Assembly (NCBI GenBank): GCA_021783525.1 | Contig: JAJXTT010000006.1 | Coordinates: 1 to 19,576 of the forward strand | Length of the DNA: 19,576 nt | Direction of reading: 5' to 3' | Source: Pseudomonadota bacterium | GTDB lineage: Bacteria; Pseudomonadota; Gammaproteobacteria; Burkholderiales; Gallionellaceae | Shown here: positions 1 to 6,599 of the stretch, in pieces | Layout: each line of letters starts with the position of its first letter | How positions within the stretch are numbered: position 1 is the first letter of the stretch | The notes under the pieces: generated by a model | The model's input: only the letters and a program-made list of their open reading frames with translations | What the model was told of the DNA's origin: nothing | Database searches by the model: none | Program-made: the position numbers and the translations under genes

Positions 1-220
1 CGGCGGCCGCGGCGATCTCGACACGCGCGACCGGGGCGCCGCCCAATTCACCTGCAGCAAAAGCCAGCAACGGGCGCACGCGTTTGCCGCCTTCCAGCAC
101 GCTGTAGCGCATCGCGGCATGCAGGCGTTGCGGCGCGACCTCGACCTGCGGCAGCAAACGCTTCAAAGTGTCTTCAAAACGGGATTGATGGGTGGATACC
201 CAAGATGAGAAGTCTGACAT
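1..220 (-). CDS. ispA: Farnesyl diphosphate synthase (polyprenyl synthetase), N-terminal part
   Basis: Partial gene cut by the left edge; only the first 73 codons are present. Read on the minus strand it begins MSDFSSWVSTHQ and contains YSVLEGGKRVRPLL at about residues 39-52. That is the conserved N-terminal GGKRxRP motif of short-chain trans-prenyltransferases, which binds pyrophosphate of isopentenyl diphosphate. The family condenses isopentenyl diphosphate with dimethylallyl or geranyl diphosphate to make farnesyl diphosphate in the cytoplasm. The aspartate-rich catalytic motifs lie outside the window. The ATG at 218-220 lies only 2 bp after the xseB stop codon, so the two are almost certainly co-transcribed and translationally coupled. 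xseB-ispA, often followed by dxs, is a common proteobacterial order, and this supports ispA over the longer-chain octaprenyl synthase. Confidence 0.9.
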   Translation of the reverse strand, partial: MSDFSSWVSTHQSRFEDTLKRLLPQVEVAPQRLHAAMRYSVLEGGKRVRPLLAFAAGELGGAPVARVEIAAAA

Positions 221-222
221 TA

Positions 223-465
223 TCAATCTTTGTTCGCATCGCCCGATGCGCTGAAGTCCTTGAGCACACCGTCTTCCAGCACGCGCACCTGCTGCTGCGC
301 ATCGTCCAGACGGGACCGGCAGAACGACAGCAGTTCCGCACCGCGCTTGTAGGCGGCGAGCGAATCTTCCAGCGTCAGTTTGCCGGACTCCATGTCTGCC
401 ACGACCTGCTCCAACTCCGCCAGCGCCGTTTCGAAACTCTGTGTCTTGGTGGATTTTGCCGCCAT
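223..465 (-). CDS. xseB: Exodeoxyribonuclease VII small subunit
   Basis: Small subunit of exonuclease VII, which with XseA degrades single-stranded DNA to oligonucleotides in the cytoplasm. The 80-residue product from the ATG at 463-465 has the family pattern: FETALAELEQVVADMESGKLTLEDSL followed by YKRGAELL and a helical C-terminus with CRSRLDDAQQQV. The length matches the family (about 75-85 residues). A longer frame with ATGs at 481-486 would add seven residues (MMHTGIE). I prefer the inner start because it gives the usual M-A-x-K beginning and has a GGGA-type ribosome site 8 or so bases upstream. It is the first gene of the xseB-ispA unit, with a promoter candidate at about 505-534. xseA is not in the window. 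Confidence 0.93.
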   Translation of the reverse strand: MAAKSTKTQSFETALAELEQVVADMESGKLTLEDSLAAYKRGAELLSFCRSRLDDAQQQVRVLEDGVLKDFSASGDANKD

Positions 466-504
466 CTCGATTCCCGTGTGCATCAATTTCTGCGTAAGGG
501 CGGC

Positions 505-534
505 ATTTTACCCAAGCCCCCGATACAGAGCCAA
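505..534 (-). promoter_or_regulatory. Candidate sigma-70 promoter for xseB-ispA
   Basis: On the minus strand TTGGCT (529-534) is followed after 18 bp by TAAAAT (505-510), a 3/6 and a 5/6 match to the -35 and -10 consensus. Transcription would begin near 498, giving a short leader to the xseB start at 465. The fit is by eye and has not been tested experimentally. Confidence 0.45.
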
Positions 535-607
535 TATTTGTTGCCCCCCCTTATGATTTCGGGGACAATCCCTGCCCCTGAAAACCGTATTCACAGAAAG
601 AGTGGGT

Positions 608-1714
608 ATGTCCGAAATAGCCAAGCCGAAACAATTCAATCCGGTATCAGCGCAACCGCCGCTGAGCTGGTATTTCGATCCGAAAATCCTGGAGGTCGAG
701 CAGCGCGTGCTGCTGGACGCCGGGCCGCAATATGTCGGCCACGAATTGATGGTACCCAATCTCGGCGATTATCACGTAGTCGAATGGATGGACAGCGCCA
801 AGATGCTGGTTCGCAACGAAAGCGGCGTGGAGCTGCTTTCCAACATCTGCCGCCACCGCCAGGCCACCATGCTGGAAGGCCGCGGCAACGCGAAAACCAT
901 TGTTTGCCCGCTGCATCGCTGGACCTACAAAACCGATGGCGAGCTGATCGGGGCGCCGCATTTCCCCGACAATCCTTGCCTGCACCTGAACAAGACCCCT
1001 CTGCAAAATTGGAAAGGCCTGCTATTCGCGGGGAAACGGGATATCGCCAAGGATCTGGCGACCATGCCGGCATTCAAGGAGATCGACTTCTCCGGTTACA
1101 TGCTGGATCGGGTGGAAGTGGACGAATACAACTTCAACTGGAAGACCTTTATCGAGGTCTATCAGGAAGACTACCACGTCGTTCCTTTCCATCCGGGGCT
1201 GGGCCAACTGGTCAATTGCGACGATCTGAAATGGACATTCGGCGAACATTTCAGCGTGCAGACTGTGGGTATCAACAACCCGTTGCGCAAACCGGGCAGC
1301 CCGGTCTATGAAAAATGGACCGAGCAGGTGATGCGTTACAACAATGGCGAATTCCCGAAATACGGCGCGATCTGGCTGACCTACTATCCCAATATCACGG
1401 TCGAATGGTATCCGAACACACTGGTGGTCAGCACGGTGGTGCCGCGCGGCACGGATGCCTGCACCAACATTGTGGAATTCTACTATCCCGAAGATATCGT
1501 GCTGTTCGAGCGCGACTACATCGAGGCTGAAAAGAAGGCTTACCGTGAAACGGCGATCGAGGATGATGTCATCTGCCTGCGCATGCATCAGGGACGCCGC
1601 GCCTTGTACAAGCAAGGCGTCGAGGAGGTCGGTCCTTACCAGTCGCCGACCGAGGACGGAATGCTGCACTTTCACGAGTTCCTGCGCCGCCATCTGGAAC
1701 CGCACCTGAAATAG
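608..1714 (+). CDS. Rieske [2Fe-2S] aromatic-ring-hydroxylating oxygenase, alpha (catalytic) subunit family
   Basis: A 368-residue Rieske non-heme iron oxygenase. The Rieske cluster motif is CRHR at residues 81-84 and CPLH at 100-103 (C-x-H-x16-C-x2-H), giving two Cys and two His ligands. The catalytic domain shows EDYHVVPFH (about 187-195), where D188 is the residue that usually bridges to the neighbouring Rieske centre and H190 and H195 bind mononuclear iron. IEDDVICLRMHQ (about 317-328) supplies the likely third, Asp ligand. Length is somewhat short for ring dioxygenase alpha subunits (about 420-460) and nearer to monooxygenase or demethylase members. No beta subunit, ferredoxin or reductase gene is adjacent, so the electron donor must be encoded elsewhere. 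The substrate cannot be read from sequence. GTG at 602 is an alternative start; ATG 608 is preferred because it has AAGAGTGGG-like purines upstream. The EamA transporter starts 6 bp after the stop, implying an operon. Confidence 0.85.
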   Translation: MSEIAKPKQFNPVSAQPPLSWYFDPKILEVEQRVLLDAGPQYVGHELMVPNLGDYHVVEWMDSAKMLVRNESGVELLSNICRHRQATMLEGRGNAKTIVCPLHRWTYKTDGELIGAPHFPDNPCLHLNKTPLQNWKGLLFAGKRDIAKDLATMPAFKEIDFSGYMLDRVEVDEYNFNWKTFIEVYQEDYHVVPFHPGLGQLVNCDDLKWTFGEHFSVQTVGINNPLRKPGSPVYEKWTEQVMRYNNGEFPKYGAIWLTYYPNITVEWYPNTLVVSTVVPRGTDACTNIVEFYYPEDIVLFERDYIEAEKKAYRETAIEDDVICLRMHQGRRALYKQGVEEVGPYQSPTEDGMLHFHEFLRRHLEPHLK

Positions 1715-1720
1715 CCAGAA

Positions 1721-2572
1721 GTGGGGGCCTTATGGATGTTGATTGCGAGTCTGTCGTTCGCCTGCATGGGCGTATGCGTCAAACTCGGCGCGGCATATTT
1801 CTCCAGTAGCGAGCTCGTCTTCTACCGATGCTTCTTCGGACTGCTGTTCGTGGGCGCAATGCTGCTGCACAAGCGCACTCCGCTCGCCACCCCGCACTGG
1901 CGTAGCCATTTGTGGCGCGGCCTTTCGGGCACCGTCGCCATGATGCTCTACTTTTACTGCATCTCAACCCTGCCCCTGGCTTCCGCCATCACGCTGAACT
2001 ACACCTCCGCCATATTCCTCACCCTGCTCACGCTGGCGGTGTACAAGGATCGTTTTCATCTGCCCCTGACCATCAGCCTGACGCTAGGTTTCATCGGGGT
2101 GGTATTGCTGCTGCACCCCACGTTCGAGCGCGAACAATTTGTCAGCGGCATATTGGGTTTGGCCTCCGGCTTCTTCGCCGCCGTCGCATTGATGAACGTA
2201 CGCCAGCTCGGGCTCATGGGCGAGCCGGCGGTAAGGGTTGTGTTCTATTTCAATCTGGCGGCCACACTGTTCAGCGGGATATGGATGGCCCAAACCGAGA
2301 TGCATCCGGTCACACGGGACGGCCTGTGGCTGTTGCTCGGCATGGGTGCAACGGCCACCATTGCCCAGGTCGCCATGACGCATGCCTACCGCGTCGGCCA
2401 AACGCAGGTGGTCAGCACCCTGTCATACAGCACCATTGTCTTCGCCAGCCTGTTCGGCCTGATGCTGTGGAATGAAATGCTGCCCATCGGCAGCTGGTTC
2501 GGCATCGCTCTCATCATCGGCAGCGGCATGTTAAGCTTGCGCCTAGCACCCACACACATAGAGGCAACGTAA
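1721..2572 (+). CDS. DMT-superfamily (EamA) transporter
   Basis: A 283-residue, very hydrophobic inner-membrane protein with about ten predicted membrane helices in two repeated halves, as in EamA/RhaT drug/metabolite transporters. Recognisable features are the opening LWMLIASLSFACMGVCVKLGA, the end of helix 3 and helix 4 around SAITLNYTSAIFLTLL, and the second-half segment AYRVGQTQVVSTLSYSTIVFA, which precedes the LWNEMLP turn typical of the last repeat. The substrate is unknown; the family exports amino acids, purines and other small metabolites. The GTG at 1721 gives the usual N-terminus, while ATG 1736 is an alternative with a GGGGG stretch 9 bp upstream. An in-frame TAG (the stop of the preceding gene) bars any earlier start. 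The stop abuts the ATG of the next gene with no spacer, indicating one transcript with the Rieske oxygenase and the SpoIIAA-like gene. Confidence 0.85.
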   Translation: MGALWMLIASLSFACMGVCVKLGAAYFSSSELVFYRCFFGLLFVGAMLLHKRTPLATPHWRSHLWRGLSGTVAMMLYFYCISTLPLASAITLNYTSAIFLTLLTLAVYKDRFHLPLTISLTLGFIGVVLLLHPTFEREQFVSGILGLASGFFAAVALMNVRQLGLMGEPAVRVVFYFNLAATLFSGIWMAQTEMHPVTRDGLWLLLGMGATATIAQVAMTHAYRVGQTQVVSTLSYSTIVFASLFGLMLWNEMLPIGSWFGIALIIGSGMLSLRLAPTHIEAT

Positions 2573-2920
2573 ATGATCACGATTGAAGAAAGCAGCCAAC
2601 TCGTCAATATTGCCGTCATGGGCGAATTCACCATCGCCGATTTCAAGCAGTTCGAAGAGCACGCACTCCACAAACTCACTGCGCCCGGCAAGATCAACCT
2701 GCTGTTCGACCTGCGCGGCATGCTTGGCTACACCCCGGATGTCGCCTGGGAAGAACTCAAGTTCTTCCGCCGCCAGCACAACCATGACTTCAGCAAGATC
2801 GCGGTCGTCACCGACAACCAATGGCTGACCTGGCAGGCGTGGCTTTCGCGGTTGTTCGTCGATGCAGACATACGTGCTTTCAGCGATTACCACGAAGCCG
2901 AGAGCTGGGCCCGGATATAA
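2573..2920 (+). CDS. SpoIIAA-like STAS-fold protein
   Basis: A 115-residue soluble protein of the SpoIIAA-like family (PF11964-type). It begins MITIEESSQLVNIAVMGEFT, followed by FKQFEEHA, then NLLFDLRGMLGYTP (about 43-56), AWEELKFFRRQ, FSKIAVVTDNQW and FVDADIRAFSDYHEAESW. The alternating strand-helix order and the LLFDLRG core strand match this family, whose members are thought to bind small lipophilic ligands or membranes rather than act as anti-sigma antagonists. Neither a catalytic nor a phosphorylated serine function can be claimed. Its ATG directly follows the TAA of the transporter gene, so translation is probably coupled. In this context it might serve the transporter or the oxygenase, but that is inference. 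Confidence 0.8.
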   Translation: MITIEESSQLVNIAVMGEFTIADFKQFEEHALHKLTAPGKINLLFDLRGMLGYTPDVAWEELKFFRRQHNHDFSKIAVVTDNQWLTWQAWLSRLFVDADIRAFSDYHEAESWARI

Positions 2921-2944
2921 ACATCGCCAGGGCGGCCGGATGAG

Positions 2945-3358
2945 ATGAGGACTCCTGCGGTATTCCCGATCACGTTCCTCGCCCTTTCCCTGTCTGCATG
3001 TATCTATGTGCCCGTTGTAGACGAAAGCAAGGCGTCCGCCACTGATTGCGAAACCGTGACCAAACACATGTCGATGCAGAATTTGTTCGAAACGGAGGCG
3101 CGCGACACGCCAGGCCGCTCGAATGACATCCCGATCAATATCGGGGGCGGCTGCAACTCGGAATGTGCCGCGGCGATACTGGCCGCGGTCGTCGTGGTAT
3201 CTGCGGGAAGCGCAATCATCTCGGGCAGCATCGTTCTGACGGGCAACACCGTCCACTGGCTGGAATATCAGGGCACCTGCAGCGACGGTTACCTTAATTC
3301 GACGAAGCGCTTGTTCCTTGAAAGCGTCAACAAGCCCAAGCCGATTCCTGAATCCTGA
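2945..3358 (+). CDS. Hypothetical lipoprotein, unrecognised family
   Basis: A 137-residue protein I do not recognise. It has a lipoprotein signal: MRT, then a hydrophobic stretch ending in the lipobox LSAC, with Cys19 as the lipidated residue. Residue 20 is Ile, which does not give the classical Asp inner-membrane retention signal, so an outer-membrane location is likely under the E. coli rule. The mature part has scattered cysteines (about residues 37, 75, 79 and 118), a GGGCNSECAAA segment and then a second hydrophobic glycine/alanine/valine-rich stretch (about 80-103). That stretch could be a membrane segment or an aggregation-prone core. The end KPKPIPES is polar. Upstream GGCCGGATGAG may serve as ribosome site. 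It lies 24 bp after the SpoIIAA-like gene and could be the last gene of that transcript. Confidence 0.65.
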   Translation: MRTPAVFPITFLALSLSACIYVPVVDESKASATDCETVTKHMSMQNLFETEARDTPGRSNDIPINIGGGCNSECAAAILAAVVVVSAGSAIISGSIVLTGNTVHWLEYQGTCSDGYLNSTKRLFLESVNKPKPIPES

Positions 3359-3518
3359 CCCAACCGGAAGGCTACGGTTTTGTCGCATAAAGACTAGTCC
3401 ATTTCTCGGTTATCCCGGCCGGGGTGCGACCACACCCTACCAATTTCCCCGGCAACAATGGTACTGTTACACCGATGCAACATCATAATAATCGAATCTG
3501 AAAATGAGGGAGTAGAGT

Positions 3519-3929
3519 ATGGTCGACAGCAGAATGGCAACAGTACTTGCGTCAATGGTGGTCTTCAGCGCAGCTGCGTACGCTGAAGACACCCCGGGAA
3601 TTGCAATTCCGCCCGCAATACAGTCAGAGGTCAAGGCACTGGGTTGCGATGCCTGCCACGGCTGGGAACGAACCAAATTCGGACCATCCTGGCAAAATGT
3701 CGCCGACCGGTATCGCAACCAGGCGACTTATGTATACAAGGGGTTCAATATCAACAGCGTTGGCGAAAAGCTGCCCCTTGTGCAGGGACTGGTGACCAAG
3801 ATATCCAAGGGCGGCAAGGGCGAGTGGAACGAGTACATTCCCATGGCTCCCAACGACCCGAACGGGGTTCACGCAAAGGAAATCACAGACATCGTAAATT
3901 TCATACTTTCCGTTCCCCCGAAAAAATGA
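3519..3929 (+). CDS. Periplasmic monoheme class I-type cytochrome c
   Basis: A 136-residue precursor with a Sec signal peptide cleaved at about AYA|ED (residue 22), followed by a small c-type cytochrome. Heme attachment is through CDACH (residues 43-47), with His47 as proximal axial ligand. The likely distal ligand is Met109 in IPMAPND. The C-terminal helix EITDIVNFILSV is typical of class I cytochromes of the c551/c552 size, in which it packs on the heme. It probably shuttles electrons in the periplasm; partner oxidase or donor is unknown. GAGGGAG about 8 bp before ATG 3519 is a good ribosome site. It stands alone: a 160-bp gap precedes it and a hairpin terminator follows at about 3983. A weak CATAAT -10-like box at 3484-3489 lacks a convincing -35. 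Confidence 0.88.
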   Translation: MVDSRMATVLASMVVFSAAAYAEDTPGIAIPPAIQSEVKALGCDACHGWERTKFGPSWQNVADRYRNQATYVYKGFNINSVGEKLPLVQGLVTKISKGGKGEWNEYIPMAPNDPNGVHAKEITDIVNFILSVPPKK

Positions 3930-3982
3930 CAACCGGGAAGCCGCGGGCACCGGAGCTGAAAAGCGGAGAGCGGCCCCAATAA

Positions 3983-4004
3983 AAAACCCGCTTTCGCGGG
4001 TTTT
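3983..4004. terminator. Bidirectional rho-independent terminator
   Basis: A 9-bp perfect stem AAAACCCGC / GCGGGTTTT (3983-3991 and 3996-4004) with a TTTC loop. On the plus strand it runs into TTTTATTTT, terminating the cytochrome c gene. On the minus strand it runs into TTTTTTATT, terminating rpmB-rpmG. It sits between convergent stop codons at 3929 and 4031. Confidence 0.9.
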
Positions 4005-4030
4005 ATTTTGCACACCTGAAACCTGCCGAA

Positions 4031-4198
4031 TTACTTCAGCTTGGTTTCCTTGTATGCGACGTGCTTGCGTGCCACCGGGTCGAACTTCAGGAATTCAAGC
4101 TTTTCCGGAGTAGTGCGTTTGTTCTTGTTAGTCGTGTAGAAATGCCCCGTACCAGCGGAGGATTCCAGTTTGATCTTTTCGCGTGCGCCTTTTGCCAC
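4031..4198 (-). CDS. rpmG: 50S ribosomal protein L33
   Basis: A 55-residue protein beginning MAKGAREKIKLESSAGTGHF and ending ETKLK. It has the same length and nearly the same layout as the well-known E. coli L33. It lacks the two CxxC zinc knuckles seen in some L33 paralogues, so it is the zinc-independent form. It is a component of the large ribosomal subunit near the exit-site tRNA. The start codon is GTG at 4196-4198, supported by a strong AAAGGAGA ribosome site in the 12-bp gap after rpmB, overlapping the rpmB stop region. rpmB-rpmG is a standard pair, and the downstream hairpin ends the transcript. Confidence 0.97.
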   Translation of the reverse strand: MAKGAREKIKLESSAGTGHFYTTNKNKRTTPEKLEFLKFDPVARKHVAYKETKLK

Positions 4199-4210
4199 AA
4201 TCGTTCTCCT

Positions 4211-4447
4211 TTAGATCTTTTCGCCGCGAGCACGCATCTCGAACAGGACGGCATCGATGCCGTTCTTGTCGATGGTACGCAGACCGGCATTGGTCAGGCG
4301 CAAAGACACCCAACGGTTTTCAGACTCTACCCACAAGCGGCGGCGTTGCAGATTCGGCAAGAAACGACGCTTGGTTTTATTGTTCGCGTGGGAGATGTTG
4401 TTGCCCACCATGGGCTTTTTCCCAGTTACTTGACAGACGCGTGCCAT
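4211..4447 (-). CDS. rpmB: 50S ribosomal protein L28
   Basis: A 78-residue ribosomal protein starting MARVCQVTGKKPMVGNN, with TKRRFLPNLQRRRLWVES and the end DAVLFEMRARGEKI. This agrees in length and pattern with E. coli L28. The ATG at 4445-4447 is chosen over an ATG three codons earlier because the family always begins M-x-R-V-C/x-Q. A GGAG ribosome site lies 8 bp upstream. It is a structural part of the large subunit. It is transcribed with rpmG, likely from the promoter at about 4484-4512. The hisD stop lies 75 bp upstream, so some read-through from the his genes is possible. Confidence 0.97.
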   Translation of the reverse strand: MARVCQVTGKKPMVGNNISHANNKTKRRFLPNLQRRRLWVESENRWVSLRLTNAGLRTIDKNGIDAVLFEMRARGEKI

Positions 4448-4483
4448 GACAATCACTCCAACCAGTTTTTCAAAGAGGCGCGG

Positions 4484-4512
4484 ATTCTACATAAACCGCC
4501 GCAAAGACACAA
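4484..4512 (-). promoter_or_regulatory. Candidate sigma-70 promoter for rpmB-rpmG
   Basis: On the minus strand TTGTGT (4507-4512), a 17-bp spacer and TAGAAT (4484-4489, 5/6 match to TATAAT). The predicted start near 4477 leaves a leader of about 30 nt to rpmB. The -35 box matches at only three positions. It falls in the hisD-rpmB gap, starting 10 bp after the hisD stop. Confidence 0.5.
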
Positions 4513-4521
4513 CCCAAACTT

Positions 4522-5820
4522 TCAATGACCTTTTCTATAGAGCGCCGACTGCGCATGCGCCTGCAAACCCTCGCCAAAAGCCAGGATCGAGGCGATTTCG
4601 CCCAATTTTTGGGCTCCCTGGGGCGAAACCTGGATCAGGCTGCTGCGTTTCTGGAAGTCGTACACACCCAACGGCGAGGAAAAACGCGCCGTGCCGGACG
4701 TCGGCAGCACGTGGTTCGGGCCTGCACAATAGTCACCCAGCGATTCCGAGGTATAGCGCCCCATGAATATGGCGCCAGCGTGCCTGAGCTTGGGCAGCCA
4801 GACCTTGGGATCACCCACGGACAGCTCCAGGTGTTCAGGCGCGATACGGTTGCTGATGCGGCAGGCTTCATCCATATCCGAGACATGGATCAGCGCGCCC
4901 CGGCTCTCCAGCGCGGTCTTGATGATGGCCTTGCGCGGCATTTTTTCCAGCAGCTTGTTGGCACTCGCGGCCACGGCATCGATGAAGTCCGCGTCCGGCG
5001 ACAGCAGGATGGCCTGCGCCAGTTCATCGTGTTCGGCCTGCGAGAACAAGTCCATCGTCACCCAGTCCGGGGCGGTCTTGCCGTCGCAGATGACCAGTAT
5101 CTCGGACGGCCCGGCGATCATGTCGATACCGCACACGCCGAAGACACGGCGTTTCGCTGAGGCAACGTAGGCATTGCCGGGACCGACGATCTTGTCCACC
5201 CTGGGGATCGTCTCCGTGCCGTACGCCAATGCCGCCACGGCTTGGGCACCGCCGATGGTGAACACCCGATCCACGCCAGACAGATAGGCTGCCGCCAGCA
5301 CGAGTTGATTCTTCACCCCGTCCGGCGTCGGCACGACCATGATGAGTTCGCTCACACCAGCCACTTTGGCGGGGAGGGCATTCATCAAGACGGAAGAAGG
5401 ATAGGCCGCCTTGCCACCCGGCACGTAAAGGCCGACGCGATCCAGCGGCGTGACCTGCTGACCCAGCATGGTGCCGTCGTCATCGAGATAATTCCAGGAG
5501 GCTTGCACTTGTTTTTGGTGATAGGAAGTGACCCGCTGCGCTGCCTGCTCAAGAGCACTGCGCTGATCGGCGGGCAGTCCTTCGAAGGCGGTCTTCAGCT
5601 CGGCTCGCGGCAATTCCAACGCGGCGGCGTCCGCCAAGGGCATACGGTCGAACTTGCGTGTGTATTCCAGAACGGCGGCATCGCCGCGCTTCTTCACGTC
5701 GGCAAGGATGGCGGCGACGGTCGCTTCGAGCTTTTCGTCGGCAGTCTCCTCGAAGGCCAGCAGCTTGTTCAGTCTGGCGTCGAAGTCGGCTTGCCGGGAC
5801 GAAAGTCGGGTAATGTTCAT
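4522..5820 (-). CDS. hisD: Histidinol dehydrogenase
   Basis: A 432-residue, zinc-dependent enzyme that makes the last two NAD-linked oxidations of histidine synthesis (L-histidinol to histidine) in the cytoplasm. The start MNITRLSSRQADF at 5818-5820 is chosen because an upstream extension of 22 residues overlaps the end of hisG and is not family-like; a purine-rich AGAGAG lies upstream. Visible family motifs are VPGGKAAYPSSVLMNALPA, VDKIVGPGNAYVASAK, DLFSQAEHDELAQ (Gln and His zinc ligands), SNRIAPEHLEL (catalytic Glu-His pair) and GDYCAGPNHVLPT with TARFSSPLGVYDF (Asp zinc ligand region). Length is normal. It follows hisG by 13 bp. The usual next gene hisC is absent: rpmB follows instead. 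Confidence 0.97.
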   Translation of the reverse strand: MNITRLSSRQADFDARLNKLLAFEETADEKLEATVAAILADVKKRGDAAVLEYTRKFDRMPLADAAALELPRAELKTAFEGLPADQRSALEQAAQRVTSYHQKQVQASWNYLDDDGTMLGQQVTPLDRVGLYVPGGKAAYPSSVLMNALPAKVAGVSELIMVVPTPDGVKNQLVLAAAYLSGVDRVFTIGGAQAVAALAYGTETIPRVDKIVGPGNAYVASAKRRVFGVCGIDMIAGPSEILVICDGKTAPDWVTMDLFSQAEHDELAQAILLSPDADFIDAVAASANKLLEKMPRKAIIKTALESRGALIHVSDMDEACRISNRIAPEHLELSVGDPKVWLPKLRHAGAIFMGRYTSESLGDYCAGPNHVLPTSGTARFSSPLGVYDFQKRSSLIQVSPQGAQKLGEIASILAFGEGLQAHAQSALYRKGH

Positions 5821-5833
5821 TTGACGACGCTCT

Positions 5834-6472
5834 CTATTTGTTAACGGCCTGCGCAAATGCATCCAGCATCGGCTGCATGGTTCCACGCTTGAGTTTCAGC
5901 GATGCCTGATTCACCACCAGACGCGACGAGATCGGCGTGATCTCTTCAACTGCCCTGAGATCGTTGGCCTTCAATGTCGCACCGCTGCTGACCAGGTCGA
6001 CGATGGCATCGGACAACCCCACCAGCGGCGCCAATTCCATCGATCCGTACAGCTTGATGAGATCGACATGCACTCCTTTGGATGCAAAATGCTCGCGCGC
6101 AGTCTTCACGTACTTGGTCGCCACGCGCAGACGGGCGCCCTGTCTCACCGCCGACTCGTAATCGAAGCCATTGCGCACGGCCACCATCATGCGGCACTTC
6201 GCAATGTTCAGGTCCAATGGCTGATACAAGCCTTCTCCGCCATGCTCGTTGAGCACATCCTTGCCTGCCACGCCCATGTCCGCCGCGCCGTATTGCACGT
6301 AAGTCGGCACATCCGATGCGCGCACGATGATCAGGCGCACGTCGTCGCGATTGGTCGGCAAAATAAGTTTGCGTGAAGTCTCCGGATCTTCCAGAGCGGC
6401 AATGCCTGCCGCCTTGAGCAACGGCAGTGTCTCTTCGAAGATGCGGCCTTTGGATAAGGCGATGGTGATCAT
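5834..6472 (-). CDS. hisG: ATP phosphoribosyltransferase, short-form catalytic subunit
   Basis: A 212-residue enzyme catalysing the first step of histidine synthesis, condensing ATP and PRPP to phosphoribosyl-ATP. It begins MITIALSKGRIFEETLPLL and contains RDDVRLIIVRASDVPTYVQYGAADMGVAGKD and GATLKANDLRAVEEI, typical of HisG. The length is that of the short form, which lacks the C-terminal ACT-like regulatory domain and needs the HisZ (HisRS-like) partner for activity and histidine feedback. hisZ is not in this window. The gene sits 127 bp downstream of murA, with an imperfect inverted repeat in between, and 13 bp upstream of hisD. A GAGAA ribosome site precedes the ATG. Confidence 0.96.
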   Translation of the reverse strand: MITIALSKGRIFEETLPLLKAAGIAALEDPETSRKLILPTNRDDVRLIIVRASDVPTYVQYGAADMGVAGKDVLNEHGGEGLYQPLDLNIAKCRMMVAVRNGFDYESAVRQGARLRVATKYVKTAREHFASKGVHVDLIKLYGSMELAPLVGLSDAIVDLVSSGATLKANDLRAVEEITPISSRLVVNQASLKLKRGTMQPMLDAFAQAVNK

Positions 6473-6527
6473 GTTTTTCTCAATGAGTTATTGCAATTCA
6501 GGGGAAGGGTGCGTGCCTGCGGCGCTC

Positions 6528-6597
6528 AAGGGGGAAGAGTGAAGGGTTAAAACCTCCGAACTACTGTTTTACCCTTCTCCCTTCCCTCTTCCCCCTT
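6528..6597. repeat. Imperfect inverted repeat between murA and hisG
   Basis: The outer arms AAGGGGGAAGAG (6528-6539) and CTCTTCCCCCTT (6586-6597) are perfectly complementary over 12 bp. Inner arms GAAGGGTTAAAAC (6541-6553) and GTTTTACCCTTC (6566-6577) pair apart from one extra base, around a 12-base loop. The right arm has about 8 unmatched bases (6578-6585). It starts 3 bp after the murA stop. There is no adjacent U-run in the transcribed direction, so it is not a classical intrinsic terminator. It may be a REP-like palindrome that stabilises or attenuates the mRNA. Confidence 0.75.
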
Positions 6598-6599
6598 CG

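Noticed and set aside
205..1311. A 368-codon plus-strand frame across xseB and the Rieske oxygenase
   Set aside because: It crosses two genes with clear family motifs in other frames and has an Arg/Gln-rich composition without domains; a shadow frame.
3362..3381. Short AACCG/CGGTT hairpin followed by TT after the putative lipoprotein gene
   Set aside because: The stem is only five pairs with an eight-base loop and a four-T run broken by G; too weak to call a terminator.
3414..3423. CCCGGCCGGG palindrome upstream of the cytochrome c gene
   Set aside because: A short GC palindrome is expected by chance at this composition and no second copy or operator context is seen.
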